A stretch of 64,000 nt of DNA from Chitinophagaceae bacterium 26-R-25. Lineage in GTDB: Bacteria; Bacteroidota; Bacteroidia; Chitinophagales; Chitinophagaceae. How positions within the stretch are numbered: position 1 is the first letter of the stretch; the number at the start of each line of letters is the position of its first letter. The DNA is taken from positions 1,178,001 to 1,242,000 of the forward strand of contig JARWSJ010000002.1 of NCBI GenBank assembly GCA_029906195.1. The letters are read 5' to 3'. The notes below the pieces were generated by a model, which was not told the DNA's origin, searched no databases, and worked only from the letters and a program-made list of their open reading frames with translations. The position numbers and the translations under genes are program-made. Below, one piece after another: positions 8,901 through 17,627 of the stretch.

Positions 8901-10978
8901 AGCTGAGTATCAAAAGTGAAACGGAGGAAAAGGATGCTCCACTTCTGGTTGATTTCAATAATTTCCGCATCGCCACATTAACCGGCTTTGTGCAGGCGGA
9001 TTCTTTATTTGCTGACGGTGTGCTGAATGGCAATGTGAAGGTGAATGATCTTACCGGAAAGATGAATTTCACTAGCGACCTCACCATTACTGATTTTCAG
9101 ATGCGGAAAGATACTGTTGGCAATATCTCCATTAAAGTGAACAACACAACGGAGAATGCATTGGATGCGGATGTTGCCATCACAGGAAGAGGGAACGACG
9201 TTACACTAAAAGGGCAATATTATTTAACACCTGTTAATAACAACGATTTTCATTTTGATTTGGTGATGAACAAACTGCAGATTAACACGATTGAAGGTGC
9301 GACGATGGGAGCAATCACGAAATCGTCCGGCGCATTATCAGGCAAGTTTGATGTGTCCGGAACGGCCAGTCAGCCTAATATTGATGGTGACCTGGTGTTT
9401 GACAAAGCAGCATTTAACCTGACGATGCTGAACAACTATTTTATGATTCCCGGAGACACTGTTGCTATAGATAAAGAAGGTATTCACCTGGACACATTTA
9501 CCATACTCGATTCTGCAAGCAACAGGTTTGCGATAGATGGCGATGCATTGACCTCAAATCTGCGCAACTATAATTTCGATCTCAACATTCGTTCGAAAAA
9601 TTTCCGTGCGCTGAACACTACCAAGAAGGACAACAAGCTTTATTACGGACAAGTCTTTCTTACCACAAACCTGAATGTAAAAGGCACAGAGAGTTCGCCT
9701 AAGGTGGACGGAACGATTACCATTGAGGATAAAACAAAGTTTACAGTTGTGTTGCCACAAAATGAGCCGGGAGTGGAGACAAGAGATGGTGTGGTCAATT
9801 TCATAGACATGGATGCGCCGGAGAATGATTCTTTATTTCTTGAAAAAATGGATTCTCTGAACATGTCATCGCTGCGCAATTTTGACGTTAACGTAAACAT
9901 TCAAATAAAGAAAGAGGCGGAGTTGAGTTTGATCATTGACGAAGGTAATGGAGATTTTCTGAGCATGAAGGGGGAAGCAACGCTTAATGGAGGGATAGAT
10001 AAAAGTGGAAAGGTTACACTCACTGGGTCTTACGAGTTGGATGCAGGTTCTTACGAGCTTACGTTCAATCTGATTCACAGGAAGTTTGATATTCAAAAAG
10101 GTAGCCGTCTCACATGGACCGGCGAGCCCACAAGTGCAGACGTAGATATAACTGCCGTATATGTTTCCCGCTCCGCACCGATTGACCTTGTGCAACAGCA
10201 ACTAGAAGGAATGACGGCATCGCAACAAGTTGTGTACAGGCAAAAGCTTCCGTTTAAAGTATTGCTGAACATGAAAGGGGAGTTGATGAAACCTCAGATC
10301 ACTTTTGATATTCAATTGCCGGAAAATGACAACTACGGTGTTGGCAGGGATGTGATAACTACAGTGAACAACAAACTCTTTATTTTAAGACAAGATCCTT
10401 CGGAAATTAATAAGCAGGTTTTTGCGTTGCTGTTGCTCAACAGGTTTGTACAGGATAATCCATTTGAATCCAGCGCAGGCGGAATGACGGCGGAAGGTTT
10501 TGCCCGCCAGAGTGTGAGTAAACTAATCACAGATCAGTTGAATCAATTCGCTTCCGATCTGATCAATTTTGTTGACATCAATTTTGATGTGCAATCAGAA
10601 GAAGATTATTCTACCGGAACAGAGCAACAAAAAACAGACTTGAATGTGAGCGTGTCAAAACGTTTGCTGAATGACAGACTGGTGGTTTCTGTTGGTAGCA
10701 ACTTCCAGCTGGAAGGGCCACAGGCAGCTACACAGAATGCCGCGTCAATGCTGAGCAATATTTCAGCAGCCTACAAACTCAGCAAAGATGGACGATACAT
10801 GGTGCGTGTATATCAGCGAAGCGATTACCAGGGCGTGCTTGAGGGCTATGTGGTAGAGACAGGAATTGGTTTCATCATAACACTTGATTACAACAATTTC
10901 AAAGATATTTTTAGAAAGAAGAAACAAAGACAGGACATGGAGATGCAGAAGTCGGGGAAGAAGAAAACAAGCAGTTAG
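5906..10978 (+). CDS. tamB: TamB-like translocation and assembly module protein (AsmA/DUF490 family)
   Basis: Giant 1690-residue inner-membrane-anchored periplasmic protein. A short basic N-terminus precedes one membrane helix (about residues 16-40, IILKIVVGLIIFFILIVVLI). An AsmA-like start follows (YLQNKLKTKVSVGRIYIGLP). A very long stretch of repeated beta strands then probably forms the hydrophobic groove that bridges the envelope. The C-terminal 400 or so residues match the TamB/DUF490 domain (FDIQKGSRLTWTGEPTSADV, then DVITTVNNKLFILRQ). Members work with a TamA-type barrel in outer-membrane protein insertion and in phospholipid transfer between membranes. The next gene encodes that partner. 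Length is typical for Bacteroidota homologues. Confidence 0.93.
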   Translation: MVLKKLNFNAAFVKKTIRIILKIVVGLIIFFILIVVLILTPPVQQFIKGKAETYLQNKLKTKVSVGRIYIGLPKSVVLENIYLEDRSKDTLLYGGKISIDIALFKLLKSNVEVNNIELDNITAKVKRTLPDTTFNFQFIIDAFASKEPAKPKDTTSSSTNISLNKIALNKIRVVYKDAVTGNDVELWLNHFDTKIDKFDLEKKDFDIPRINLDGLSGKIYQNKPLVKSEPAEKDIQDAQKPSAVSIALKNIDITKINVDFRNDVSAFYTNLNLTKLGVEVKKIDLQKKIIQLKGLTLQQTTADIRLGKKEEAKVIAKEAKQEVVAQKEAGWDVSVANISLDQNNIKFDNDNNPRQKYGMDYGHIKADSLTLHVDGLVYNDDKIAGTITKGSLKEQSGFVLQQLQTEFLYGSKESHLKGLYLKTPGTELRREATIYYSSIDALAKDLKNLQLELNLQNSRVQVKDILTFVPDLRKQPAFADPSKTWFLNGIVRGKLSNLIIPKLQVSGLNETSVDVSGTIKGLPDVKNIAANLTINKIATSKKDLDLFLPPNTLPKNITLPDKIALQGKFSGGMTAANADLLLTTNLGSAKIKGQGRNFTDKNKAVYDVVVETRSLDLGTILQHKEMLGKFTLTASAKGTGYNPKTANAVVKGTLKSGVIKKYEYKNLNFNAAIADQLLKADASIHDQNIDITLEGEGNFAANDPAAKFHIMVDSVKTAQLHFTTDSIIYRGEITGDFPRVNIDSLEGEASIAKSLLILNGRRIQMDSIILASGKTDSGQFVTLRSDIADLQLRGKYYLSEIATVFQQAIQPYFAIMHDTAMKKLRPYDFSLTGTVRNNKTLQTFEPNLKDLRDITLRSHFSEPEWRVHLEAPSIIYATDTVQNFVLKAGNIDSAALVTIGVQKVMIGKSVSMSGITINSKLEDNKINARIGIKDKVGKQKYFFDLDFQQPQKDDYVFSLRKDSLLLNYTKWNTTDSNRISYGKTGINVKDFELSNGNQKLSIKSETEEKDAPLLVDFNNFRIATLTGFVQADSLFADGVLNGNVKVNDLTGKMNFTSDLTITDFQMRKDTVGNISIKVNNTTENALDADVAITGRGNDVTLKGQYYLTPVNNNDFHFDLVMNKLQINTIEGATMGAITKSSGALSGKFDVSGTASQPNIDGDLVFDKAAFNLTMLNNYFMIPGDTVAIDKEGIHLDTFTILDSASNRFAIDGDALTSNLRNYNFDLNIRSKNFRALNTTKKDNKLYYGQVFLTTNLNVKGTESSPKVDGTITIEDKTKFTVVLPQNEPGVETRDGVVNFIDMDAPENDSLFLEKMDSLNMSSLRNFDVNVNIQIKKEAELSLIIDEGNGDFLSMKGEATLNGGIDKSGKVTLTGSYELDAGSYELTFNLIHRKFDIQKGSRLTWTGEPTSADVDITAVYVSRSAPIDLVQQQLEGMTASQQVVYRQKLPFKVLLNMKGELMKPQITFDIQLPENDNYGVGRDVITTVNNKLFILRQDPSEINKQVFALLLLNRFVQDNPFESSAGGMTAEGFARQSVSKLITDQLNQFASDLINFVDINFDVQSEEDYSTGTEQQKTDLNVSVSKRLLNDRLVVSVGSNFQLEGPQAATQNAASMLSNISAAYKLSKDGRYMVRVYQRSDYQGVLEGYVVETGIGFIITLDYNNFKDIFRKKKQRQDMEMQKSGKKKTSS

Positions 10979-10999
10979 GGTGGATGCTTCGCATCTTGA

Positions 11000-11190
11000 T
11001 TTTTACCACGGAGGTAACGGAGATTTTTTCACGGAGGAAAGGAGAAATACCTCTGGGATTAGTGACTATCAAGCGATGCAGAAAAAAGAAAACTTCCTTT
11101 CCTTCTTTTTTGCTGTACACCATTTTGTTATGAGGTTCACCTCCGTTCCTCTGTGAAAAGAACTCCTTAACTCTGTGGTAAATGAAAAAA
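11000..11190. repeat. Inverted ACGGAGG/ACAGAGG repeat element between tamB and tamL
   Basis: The left arm (11000-11044) reads TTTTACCACGGAGGTAACGG and onward; the reverse complement of the right arm (about 11136-11185) reads TTTACCACAGAGTTAAGGAG and onward. The arms align over about 44 bp with scattered mismatches around a 90-bp centre. The unit resembles the CACAGAGG repeats seen in many environmental bacteria. It lies inside the tamB-tamL transcription unit, so it must be read through or splits the operon. Confidence 0.75.
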
Positions 11191-11215
11191 CGCAAAGCGT
11201 TTTAAAAAAACAAAA

Positions 11216-13516
11216 ATGAAATTTTTCGCACTATACATTATTTTATTGGGTGGTTTCATCATCTCATCTTGCAGCAATACAAAGTATTTGCCGGAGGGCG
11301 AAGCATTGTATACGGGCTCGAAGATCAAGGTGGTGGATTCTGTTTATTCAAAGAAAAAGAAAAAGGCAATTAAAGAACAGGTGGAAGATCTTACAAGACC
11401 CAAGCCCAATAAAACGATCCTTGGACTACGTGTAAAATTATATGCCTATAACATCGCTGGAAAAAATCGCAAGAGTGAAAAGGGTTTGTTTGGCTGGCTT
11501 AAATTTAAATTTGGCGAACCACCAGTCTTAATGAGCAGTGTGAATCTTGGAATCAACGAACAAATACTCGCGAATCATCTACAAAACAAGGGGTTTTTCC
11601 AGGCCGCCGTGAAAGGCGATACTGTTGTGAAAAGGAAAAAAGGCGAAGCGATTTATACCGTAACCCCGAGCGTTCAATACACCATTAACGAAGTAAAGTT
11701 TGATGTTGATAGCAGCGATCTTAAGAAAGCAATCGTCCGCACGGAAAGAAGAACTTTGCTAAAAAAGGGGGACCCTTACGATCTTGATGTAATTAAAGCA
11801 GAAAGAGAGCGCATTGATACACGGCTCAAGAACAAAGGCTTCTATTATTTCAACCAGGATTTTATTATTGTCGATGTTGATAGTACCATTGGCAAAAACC
11901 AGGTGAACATGTACGTTAGGGTGAAGACTGGTACGCCTTCCGCAGCAAAAGAAATTTACAGGATCAACGATATTTTCATCTATCCGGGTTATAGATTGAA
12001 TAGTGTAAATCCTGCCGATACTGCTACGAAGAATGCATTTTACTACAAAGGTTATTATGTGGTGGATAGAAAACATTTATACCGGCCTCAGATGTTTGAG
12101 AGGGCAATGCTTTTTAAACCTGACAGTATTTATAACAGAAGAGATCACAACCAAACACTGCAGCGATTGACAAGTCTCGGCCTGTTCAAATTTGTAAAAA
12201 ACAGGTTTGAAGATGCGCCAAATGTGGACTCGCCCAAGTTGAACACTTACTACTATCTGACACCATATCCAAAGAAGTCAGTCAACACTGAGATAGCGGG
12301 AACTACAAAATCAAACGATCTCACAGGTTCTCAAATTACGGTTGCATGGAAAAACAGGAACACTTTTAAAGGAGGCGAACTGTTCACGATAAAAACATAT
12401 GGCGGCTTTGAAATTCAATATGGCGGTCAGTTTAACGGATACAATACCTTCCGGTATGGCATTGAAGGAACACTAACTTTCCCGCAGTTTATTGTGCCGG
12501 TGTTCAAGCTCAACACCAGTGGTGGCTATGTGCCAAAAACAAACATTACGCTGGGGTATGACTGGCTAAACAAACAAAAACAATACACACTGAATTCGTT
12601 CCGTGTTGCTTATGGGTATGTTTGGAAAGAAACACTGGCGAAGGAACACCAACTTTACCCTATCAGCGTAAACTATGTGCAGCCGATAAATGTAACGCAG
12701 CAGTATATTGACAGTGCAAATAAAAATCCAACACTGCAAAAAGCAATAGAAAAGCAATTTATCCTCGGTTCTACTTATTCTTACACGTACAACACTTTAC
12801 TGACTTCAAGGCGGAAAGACGGACTTTATTTCAGAGGTGGTGTTGATCTTTCCGGAAATATCGTTGGGTTGTTTACAAAGAATGATATAAAAAACGGTGA
12901 CACTGCTAAAATCTTCAACGCACCGTTTTCACAGTATGCCCGTTTTGATGCCGATTTCAGGGTGTATCATAAAATTGGAAAGACCGCCATTTGGGCCAAC
13001 CGGATATTTGCAGGCGTCGGTTTTCCTTATAAGAACTCGAATTCTTTGCCGTACGTAAAACAATTCTTCGCCGGTGGTAATAACAGCTTGCGGGGGTTCA
13101 GAAGCCGCTCCATTGGGCCGGGATCATATATTTATCCTGATACAAGTGGCTTTTACCCTGATCAGAGTGGTGATATAAGACTGGAGCTTAACACCGAGTT
13201 AAGAGCCAAACTTTTCAGCATTGTTTATGGAGCTGTCTTTGTGGATGCGGGAAATATCTGGCTGTACAATGAAAACCCCCTTCAACCGGGTGGAAAGTTC
13301 ACAAAGAACTTTTTGAATGATGTTGCGGTCAATACCGGTTTTGGTTTGCGGTTTGACGTGTCTATCCTCGTGTTGCGGCTTGATCTCGGTATTCCTCTTC
13401 GCAAACCCTGGTACCCGGACGGGCACAAATGGGTGCTGGACCAAATTGACTTAGGCAACTCGCAATGGAGAAAAGATAATTTGGTGCTGAATATTGCGAT
13501 TGGGTATCCGTTCTAG
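11216..13516 (+). CDS. tamL: TamL: lipidated TamA/BamA-family outer membrane protein
   Basis: 766 residues. The N-terminus is a lipoprotein signal with Cys19 (IISSCSN), unlike proteobacterial TamA; a lipidated TamA variant called TamL is known in Bacteroidota. POTRA-like repeats follow in the first half (VQYTINEVKFDVDS, KERIDTRLKNKGFYYFNQDF type). The second half is a 16-strand Omp85 barrel. It contains FFAGGNNSLRGFRSRSIGPG, the conserved Omp85 loop motif (RGF), and ends in an aromatic-rich strand (NLVLNIAIGYPF). It sits in the outer membrane and likely pairs with the upstream TamB to assemble outer-membrane proteins or move lipids. A repeat element separates the two genes. Confidence 0.93.
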   Translation: MKFFALYIILLGGFIISSCSNTKYLPEGEALYTGSKIKVVDSVYSKKKKKAIKEQVEDLTRPKPNKTILGLRVKLYAYNIAGKNRKSEKGLFGWLKFKFGEPPVLMSSVNLGINEQILANHLQNKGFFQAAVKGDTVVKRKKGEAIYTVTPSVQYTINEVKFDVDSSDLKKAIVRTERRTLLKKGDPYDLDVIKAERERIDTRLKNKGFYYFNQDFIIVDVDSTIGKNQVNMYVRVKTGTPSAAKEIYRINDIFIYPGYRLNSVNPADTATKNAFYYKGYYVVDRKHLYRPQMFERAMLFKPDSIYNRRDHNQTLQRLTSLGLFKFVKNRFEDAPNVDSPKLNTYYYLTPYPKKSVNTEIAGTTKSNDLTGSQITVAWKNRNTFKGGELFTIKTYGGFEIQYGGQFNGYNTFRYGIEGTLTFPQFIVPVFKLNTSGGYVPKTNITLGYDWLNKQKQYTLNSFRVAYGYVWKETLAKEHQLYPISVNYVQPINVTQQYIDSANKNPTLQKAIEKQFILGSTYSYTYNTLLTSRRKDGLYFRGGVDLSGNIVGLFTKNDIKNGDTAKIFNAPFSQYARFDADFRVYHKIGKTAIWANRIFAGVGFPYKNSNSLPYVKQFFAGGNNSLRGFRSRSIGPGSYIYPDTSGFYPDQSGDIRLELNTELRAKLFSIVYGAVFVDAGNIWLYNENPLQPGGKFTKNFLNDVAVNTGFGLRFDVSILVLRLDLGIPLRKPWYPDGHKWVLDQIDLGNSQWRKDNLVLNIAIGYPF

Positions 13517-13606
13517 GGATTGAATAACTGAATAACTGAATAACTGAATAAACTGAATAAACTGAATAACTGAATAAACTGAATAAACTGAATAATTGAG
13601 TAGCTG
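13517..13606. repeat. Direct TAACTGAA/TAAACTGAA repeat array after tamL
   Basis: About ten units of TAACTGAA or TAAACTGAA (8 and 9 bp) run from 13520 to 13600, ending in AATTGAGTAGCTGAG. No inverted partner arm was found downstream before dnaK, so it is a one-sided element. The same units occur as a proper inverted pair at 56731-56842. Confidence 0.85.
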
Positions 13607-13615
13607 AGAAGCATC

Positions 13616-13700
13616 AAGCCCCATAGGGGCGACACGTTAGTAGAACATTAAAGCAGATAGCTGAAACACCAATTCCAGCCCCATCGGGGCGACATGTTAA
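13616..13700. repeat. Two REP-like GCCCC-GGGGC palindromes
   Basis: AGCCCCATAGGGGCGACACG at about 13617 and AGCCCCATCGGGGCGACATG at about 13677 are near-identical copies 60 bp apart. Each is a short GC-rich palindrome (GCCCC-AYN-GGGGC) followed by GACAYGTT. The GC content is far above the surrounding intergenic DNA. Similar GGGGCGA palindromes are scattered in many bacterial genomes; another type occurs here at 58881-58911. Confidence 0.75.
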
Positions 13701-13791
13701 GCATTCGCGAAGCGAAGAACCATCGGGATAACTGACAGCCAGGAAATGTCGGTGATCCCCTTTTGAGACTGTAGTTGAGATTTCCTAAATT

Positions 13792-13899
13792 TGACATTTA
13801 ATTGATTTTTAAGGCGAAAGATGTCATTAACTGTCAATTTGAAGGCGATTCAAACCTTTTCATTCCCACTCTGACAACTCCCTCATTCCCAAACTGTCA
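13792..13899. promoter_or_regulatory. Cluster of TGACA/TGTCA half sites upstream of dnaK
   Basis: TGACA at 13792-13796, TGTCA at 13822-13826 and 13832-13836, TGACA at 13872-13876 and TGTCA at 13895-13899. The last two form an inverted pair. They lie 25-130 bp upstream of a sigma-54-like promoter, the usual place for activator sites. The binding protein is not known from this sequence. Confidence 0.5.
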
Positions 13900-13919
13900 A
13901 TTTTTCACGTATGGTGCCA

Positions 13920-13936
13920 TTGGCATAAGGATTGCC
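13920..13936 (+). promoter_or_regulatory. Candidate sigma-54 promoter of dnaK
   Basis: TTGGCATAAGGATTGCC matches the -24/-12 consensus TGGCAC-N5-TTGC with the correct spacing; only the C after TGGCA differs. Transcription would begin near 13947, leaving a leader of about 37 bases before the ATG at 13984. The site is also a perfect dyad, TTGGCA-N7-TGCCAA, so it could instead be a repressor site. Confidence 0.55.
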
Positions 13937-13983
13937 AATTACTCTGCGATATATTAAACACAAACCTAAAAGGAATCAATTAT

Positions 13984-15891
13984 ATGGGAAAAATTATAGG
14001 TATTGACCTGGGAACCACGAATAGTTGCGTAGCCGTAATGGAAGGTAACGAACCGGTGGTTATTGCCAATGATGAAGGACGTCGCACAACGCCTTCCGTG
14101 GTGGCATTTTTGAAAAATGGTGAGAGAAAAGTGGGTGATCCTGCAAAACGTCAGGCTATTACCAATCCACAAAATACCATCAGTTCAGTAAAAAGATTTA
14201 TGGGTCGCCGTTACGACGAAGTGACCGAGGAAATCAGTCACTGGGCGTATAAAGTGGCAAAAGGTGACAATAATACCGTTCGTATCGACATTGACGGACG
14301 TTTATACACTCCGCAGGAAATTTCTGCAATGGTTCTTCAAAAAATGAAGAAAACTGCCGAAGACTACCTGGGACAAGAAGTAAACGAAGCGGTAATTACC
14401 GTTCCTGCTTACTTTAATGACGCTCAGCGCCAGGCCACAAAAGAAGCCGGTGAAATCGCTGGTTTGAATGTACGCCGTATTGTAAACGAACCTACCGCCG
14501 CTGCGTTGGCTTATGGCTTGGATAAAAAACACGCTGATCAGAAGATCGCTGTATTTGACCTTGGTGGTGGTACATTCGATATTTCTGTATTGGAACTGGG
14601 TGATGGCGTATTTGAAGTAAAATCTACCAACGGTGATACACACTTAGGTGGTGATGACTTCGATAAAATCATCATGGACTGGTTGGCAGATGAATTCAAA
14701 GCTGACGAAGCTGTTGATCTGCGCAAAGACCCTATGGCTTTGCAACGTTTGAAAGAAGCTGCTGAAAAGGCAAAGATCGAATTGTCTTCTTCAAGCGAAA
14801 CTGAGATCAACCTTCCATACATCACAGCAGTTGACGGTGTGCCTAAACACCTTGTAAAGAAACTGACTCGTGCAAAATTTGAGCAACTGGCAGACAGATT
14901 GTTTGAACGTTGCCTGAAACCTTGTGAAGCTGCGTTGAAAGATGCCGGTTTAAGCGCATCTCAAATCGACGAAGTGATCCTGGTGGGTGGTTCTACACGT
15001 ATTCCTAAAGTACAGGAAATGGTAGAAAAATTCTTCGGCAAAAAACCACACAAAGGCGTTAACCCTGACGAAGTGGTAGCAATCGGTGCCGCAATTCAAG
15101 GTGCTGTATTGACCGGAGAAGTGAAAGATGTATTGTTGCTTGACGTTACTCCATTGAGCCTTGGTATCGAAACAATGGGCGGTGTAATGACAACAATGAT
15201 CGCTTCTAACACTACGATCCCTACTAAAAAATCTGAAACATTCTCTACAGCCAGCGACAATCAACCGGGCGTACAAATACATGTAATCCAGGGAGAGCGT
15301 CCAATGGCCAATCAAAATAAGAGCTTAGGTATCTTCAATCTTGATGGTATTCCACCAGCTCCAAGAGGCGTACCTCAAATCGAAGTAATATTTGATATCG
15401 ATGCTAACGGTATCTTGCATGTTACTGCAAAAGATAAAGGAACCGGCAAGGAACAAAAGATCCGTATCGAAGCTGGTAGTGGTTTAAGCAAGGAAGAAAT
15501 TGAAAAAATGAAAGCCGAAGCAAAAGCCAACGAAGCAACCGATAAAGAAGCAAAAGAAAAGGTTGAAAAGATCAACCAGGCAGATAGCTTAATATTCCAG
15601 ACAGAAAAACAACTGAAGGAATACGGCGATAAAGTACCTGCAGATAAAAAAGCGCCTATCGAATCAGCTTTAACTAAGTTGAAAGAAGCGCACAAAACTC
15701 AGGACATCGCTCAGATCGATGCTGCAGTAAATGAACTGAATGCTGCATGGACAGCTGCAAGCGAAGAGATCTATAAAGCAACTCAAGCTGCAGGTGGCGC
15801 GCAACCACAAGATGGTGGCGGTCAACAACAAGGCAACGGTCACGACGCAGGTGAAAATGTAACTGACGCAGAATTCGAAGAAGTGAAGTAA
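13984..15891 (+). CDS. dnaK: Molecular chaperone DnaK (Hsp70)
   Basis: Cytosolic ATP-dependent chaperone of 635 residues, normal length. All Hsp70 signatures are present: [16 protein letters not shown] (residues 5-20), phosphate-binding [36 protein letters not shown], the substrate-domain stretch [17 protein letters not shown], and a Gly/Gln-rich tail ending DAEFEEVK, the C-terminal acidic motif. It is monocistronic: no dnaJ or grpE next to it, a strong terminator follows, and a candidate sigma-54 promoter with a set of TGACA/TGTCA sites precedes it. Codon use looks more biased than its neighbours, as expected for a highly expressed gene. Confidence 0.99.
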   Translation: MGKIIGIDLGTTNSCVAVMEGNEPVVIANDEGRRTTPSVVAFLKNGERKVGDPAKRQAITNPQNTISSVKRFMGRRYDEVTEEISHWAYKVAKGDNNTVRIDIDGRLYTPQEISAMVLQKMKKTAEDYLGQEVNEAVITVPAYFNDAQRQATKEAGEIAGLNVRRIVNEPTAAALAYGLDKKHADQKIAVFDLGGGTFDISVLELGDGVFEVKSTNGDTHLGGDDFDKIIMDWLADEFKADEAVDLRKDPMALQRLKEAAEKAKIELSSSSETEINLPYITAVDGVPKHLVKKLTRAKFEQLADRLFERCLKPCEAALKDAGLSASQIDEVILVGGSTRIPKVQEMVEKFFGKKPHKGVNPDEVVAIGAAIQGAVLTGEVKDVLLLDVTPLSLGIETMGGVMTTMIASNTTIPTKKSETFSTASDNQPGVQIHVIQGERPMANQNKSLGIFNLDGIPPAPRGVPQIEVIFDIDANGILHVTAKDKGTGKEQKIRIEAGSGLSKEEIEKMKAEAKANEATDKEAKEKVEKINQADSLIFQTEKQLKEYGDKVPADKKAPIESALTKLKEAHKTQDIAQIDAAVNELNAAWTAASEEIYKATQAAGGAQPQDGGGQQQGNGHDAGENVTDAEFEEVK

Positions 15892-15912
15892 TTACAGGTT
15901 ACAGTAAAATAT

Positions 15913-15945
15913 AAAGCCAGTCTGATAATTCAGGCTGGCTTTTTT
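15913..15945 (+). terminator. Rho-independent terminator of dnaK
   Basis: AGCCAG...CTGGCT stem (15915-15920 with 15935-15940, continuing inward through TCTGA/TCAGG with one wobble) followed by TTTTTT. It begins 24 bp after the dnaK stop. Confidence 0.9.
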
Positions 15946-16000
15946 AGTGATTGAATAACCGGATAACTGAATTATTGAAGGTGGTTGAATTGCTAAATGT

Positions 16001-16039
16001 AAAACGCCAAACACGAAGACCTCGCGTTTGGCGTTTTGC
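16001..16039. terminator. Bidirectional hairpin terminator
   Basis: AAAACGCCAAAC at 16001-16012 pairs exactly with GTTTGGCGTTTT at 16026-16037. A-run on one side and T-run on the other make it usable from both strands; it lies 24 bp after the stop of the minus-strand lipoprotein gene. The stem uses the CTAAACGC/CCAAACGC repeat unit seen at 38182-38250 and 59751-59840. Confidence 0.65.
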
Positions 16040-16062
16040 TTTTAGCCTTAAGTTTCAAATTA

Positions 16063-17385
16063 TTATTTACAATCAACTACCGTTATTTGTTTGCAATAAG
16101 ATGCTTCTGTAGGTTGTCCCATATCTACCGTTAAACAAATGTTGTACACACCTGGTTTAATGTATCCGGTAATCACAGGGTCTTTGTCAGTAGATGTAGG
16201 TGGAACAGTGTTCACCAGGTAATTCGGGAATTTTATTCTCGTAAGCGTACTTGCTGTTACGTTTGGAACGAAACTGTACAGATCTCCATCTACAGTAAAT
16301 ATTTTTGAAAAAGCATGAGGGAATTTGAGCTTGCCGTCCAAATCGCCGTAATCCTTCGTCACCGTAGGGACATTTTGTATGTTACCGTTAAAATCCAACT
16401 GGAGAAGGCTGCTGTCTGCATTTACCACGTATCCTAAAAGTCTGCTTCCTGAACGCATAACAACCATGTCTCTTGGTTTAGACATCTTGTTTCCCACGTT
16501 GCCAAGTTGGGTAACGATAGGGGTTGACAGCAATGAAGTGCCAAAATCAAGCCTGGTAATATTTCCAGCCTTAGAAGTTTTTCCATCTGTGATAAATGCG
16601 TACCACTTTGAATTATCATAGAAAGTGCAAATTCCCGTTGGATAATTCAGCGTAGTGATGTTTGACAATGTGGTAACCGATGGCGCATTTGAAAGATTGC
16701 TGGAGAAATTGATTCTCGCCATCGTATTATTTTCAGCATTTACCGTAAACCCATACCAGTTGCTACTTTCCGTGAATGCAAACAGATCGATAGGCTGGGC
16801 AAATTCTGAAAATGGATAAGTACTTACCTCTGGGTTTATATTTTTAAGGTTTGTGCCGAAGTTAATTTTATAAACCTGCGGCGTCGTTCCGTACTGAAGG
16901 TCTCCACCTACAAGGAGCCCATACCAGTTGCCGTTTGCGTTAATAATCTGAAATCCCTCATTTTGCACCTGGATGGCACCGAGCGATCCAAGATATGTAG
17001 CCACAGGGGAATTGTTCAATAGACTAGTGCCAAAATCAAGGCGTGTAATTGAGCCGTTTCCATTATTGACAACAAACATTACATATTCATCATTGATTTT
17101 AACATAATCTGAAAACACGGGTCTGTAGATTGCACCCGCCGGCAGGGAGAGGTTCGTAGCCGTGAGGCTGCTATCTGTAGATCCTTGTGCAAAGGACCAG
17201 TGATATTTCGTTGCATTTTCAGAAAGGTTTACGAGATTCAGCGTTACGGTGTTGCAAAGAGTATCAGGACTTTTGAACTTCGCGGTTACAATCTTTTGGG
17301 GCACTTTTGTGCAAGCGACAAGGGTGCAAAGAGACATGCAAAGCAAAAAGCCTTTACGTTCGCTTAACAGGGACAGGGGGTTCAT
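16063..17385 (-). CDS. Predicted lipoprotein with PKD-like start and beta-propeller repeats
   Basis: 440 residues from the ATG at 17385, which gives a lipoprotein signal with TLVACT (Cys25); the upstream start at 17445 would bury it. After the Cys there is a PKD-like stretch (FKSPDTLCNTVTLNLVNLSE). About six blade-like repeats of 50-60 residues follow, each with a core like NGNWYGLLV, SSNWYGFTV or NSKWYAFIT and then ITRLDFGTSL. This suggests a beta-propeller of the NHL or Kelch kind. A closing PKD-like segment (GVYNICLTVDMG) ends in Cys. It should be exposed on the cell surface or in the periplasm; the ligand is unknown. It stands alone behind its own terminator. Confidence 0.75.
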   Translation of the reverse strand: MNPLSLLSERKGFLLCMSLCTLVACTKVPQKIVTAKFKSPDTLCNTVTLNLVNLSENATKYHWSFAQGSTDSSLTATNLSLPAGAIYRPVFSDYVKINDEYVMFVVNNGNGSITRLDFGTSLLNNSPVATYLGSLGAIQVQNEGFQIINANGNWYGLLVGGDLQYGTTPQVYKINFGTNLKNINPEVSTYPFSEFAQPIDLFAFTESSNWYGFTVNAENNTMARINFSSNLSNAPSVTTLSNITTLNYPTGICTFYDNSKWYAFITDGKTSKAGNITRLDFGTSLLSTPIVTQLGNVGNKMSKPRDMVVMRSGSRLLGYVVNADSSLLQLDFNGNIQNVPTVTKDYGDLDGKLKFPHAFSKIFTVDGDLYSFVPNVTASTLTRIKFPNYLVNTVPPTSTDKDPVITGYIKPGVYNICLTVDMGQPTEASYCKQITVVDCK

Positions 17386-17627
17386 AAAATAAAATTTATC
17401 TGTAAATATATCTAAAAAAACGGTTTTTGCTAAGAGTGTAAACACTCAAACTTGTTGGGGTGTGGTGGGTATTATTTTCGGGTGGTCTTTTGGTATAAAA
17501 TCTTCGGAAGGGCTTTTTTTTGGTAAGGTCCTTGTATTCAGCAAAATAAATTTATTCATATCTTGAAAAATTTGCAAAAAATCAGGAATATAATACATTC
17601 GCATTTCTCATTAAAAAATGAAACATT

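Noticed and set aside
13517..13983. Possible CRISPR array at the TAACTGAA repeats
   Set aside because: Units are 8-9 bp with no spacers; no cas genes are present.
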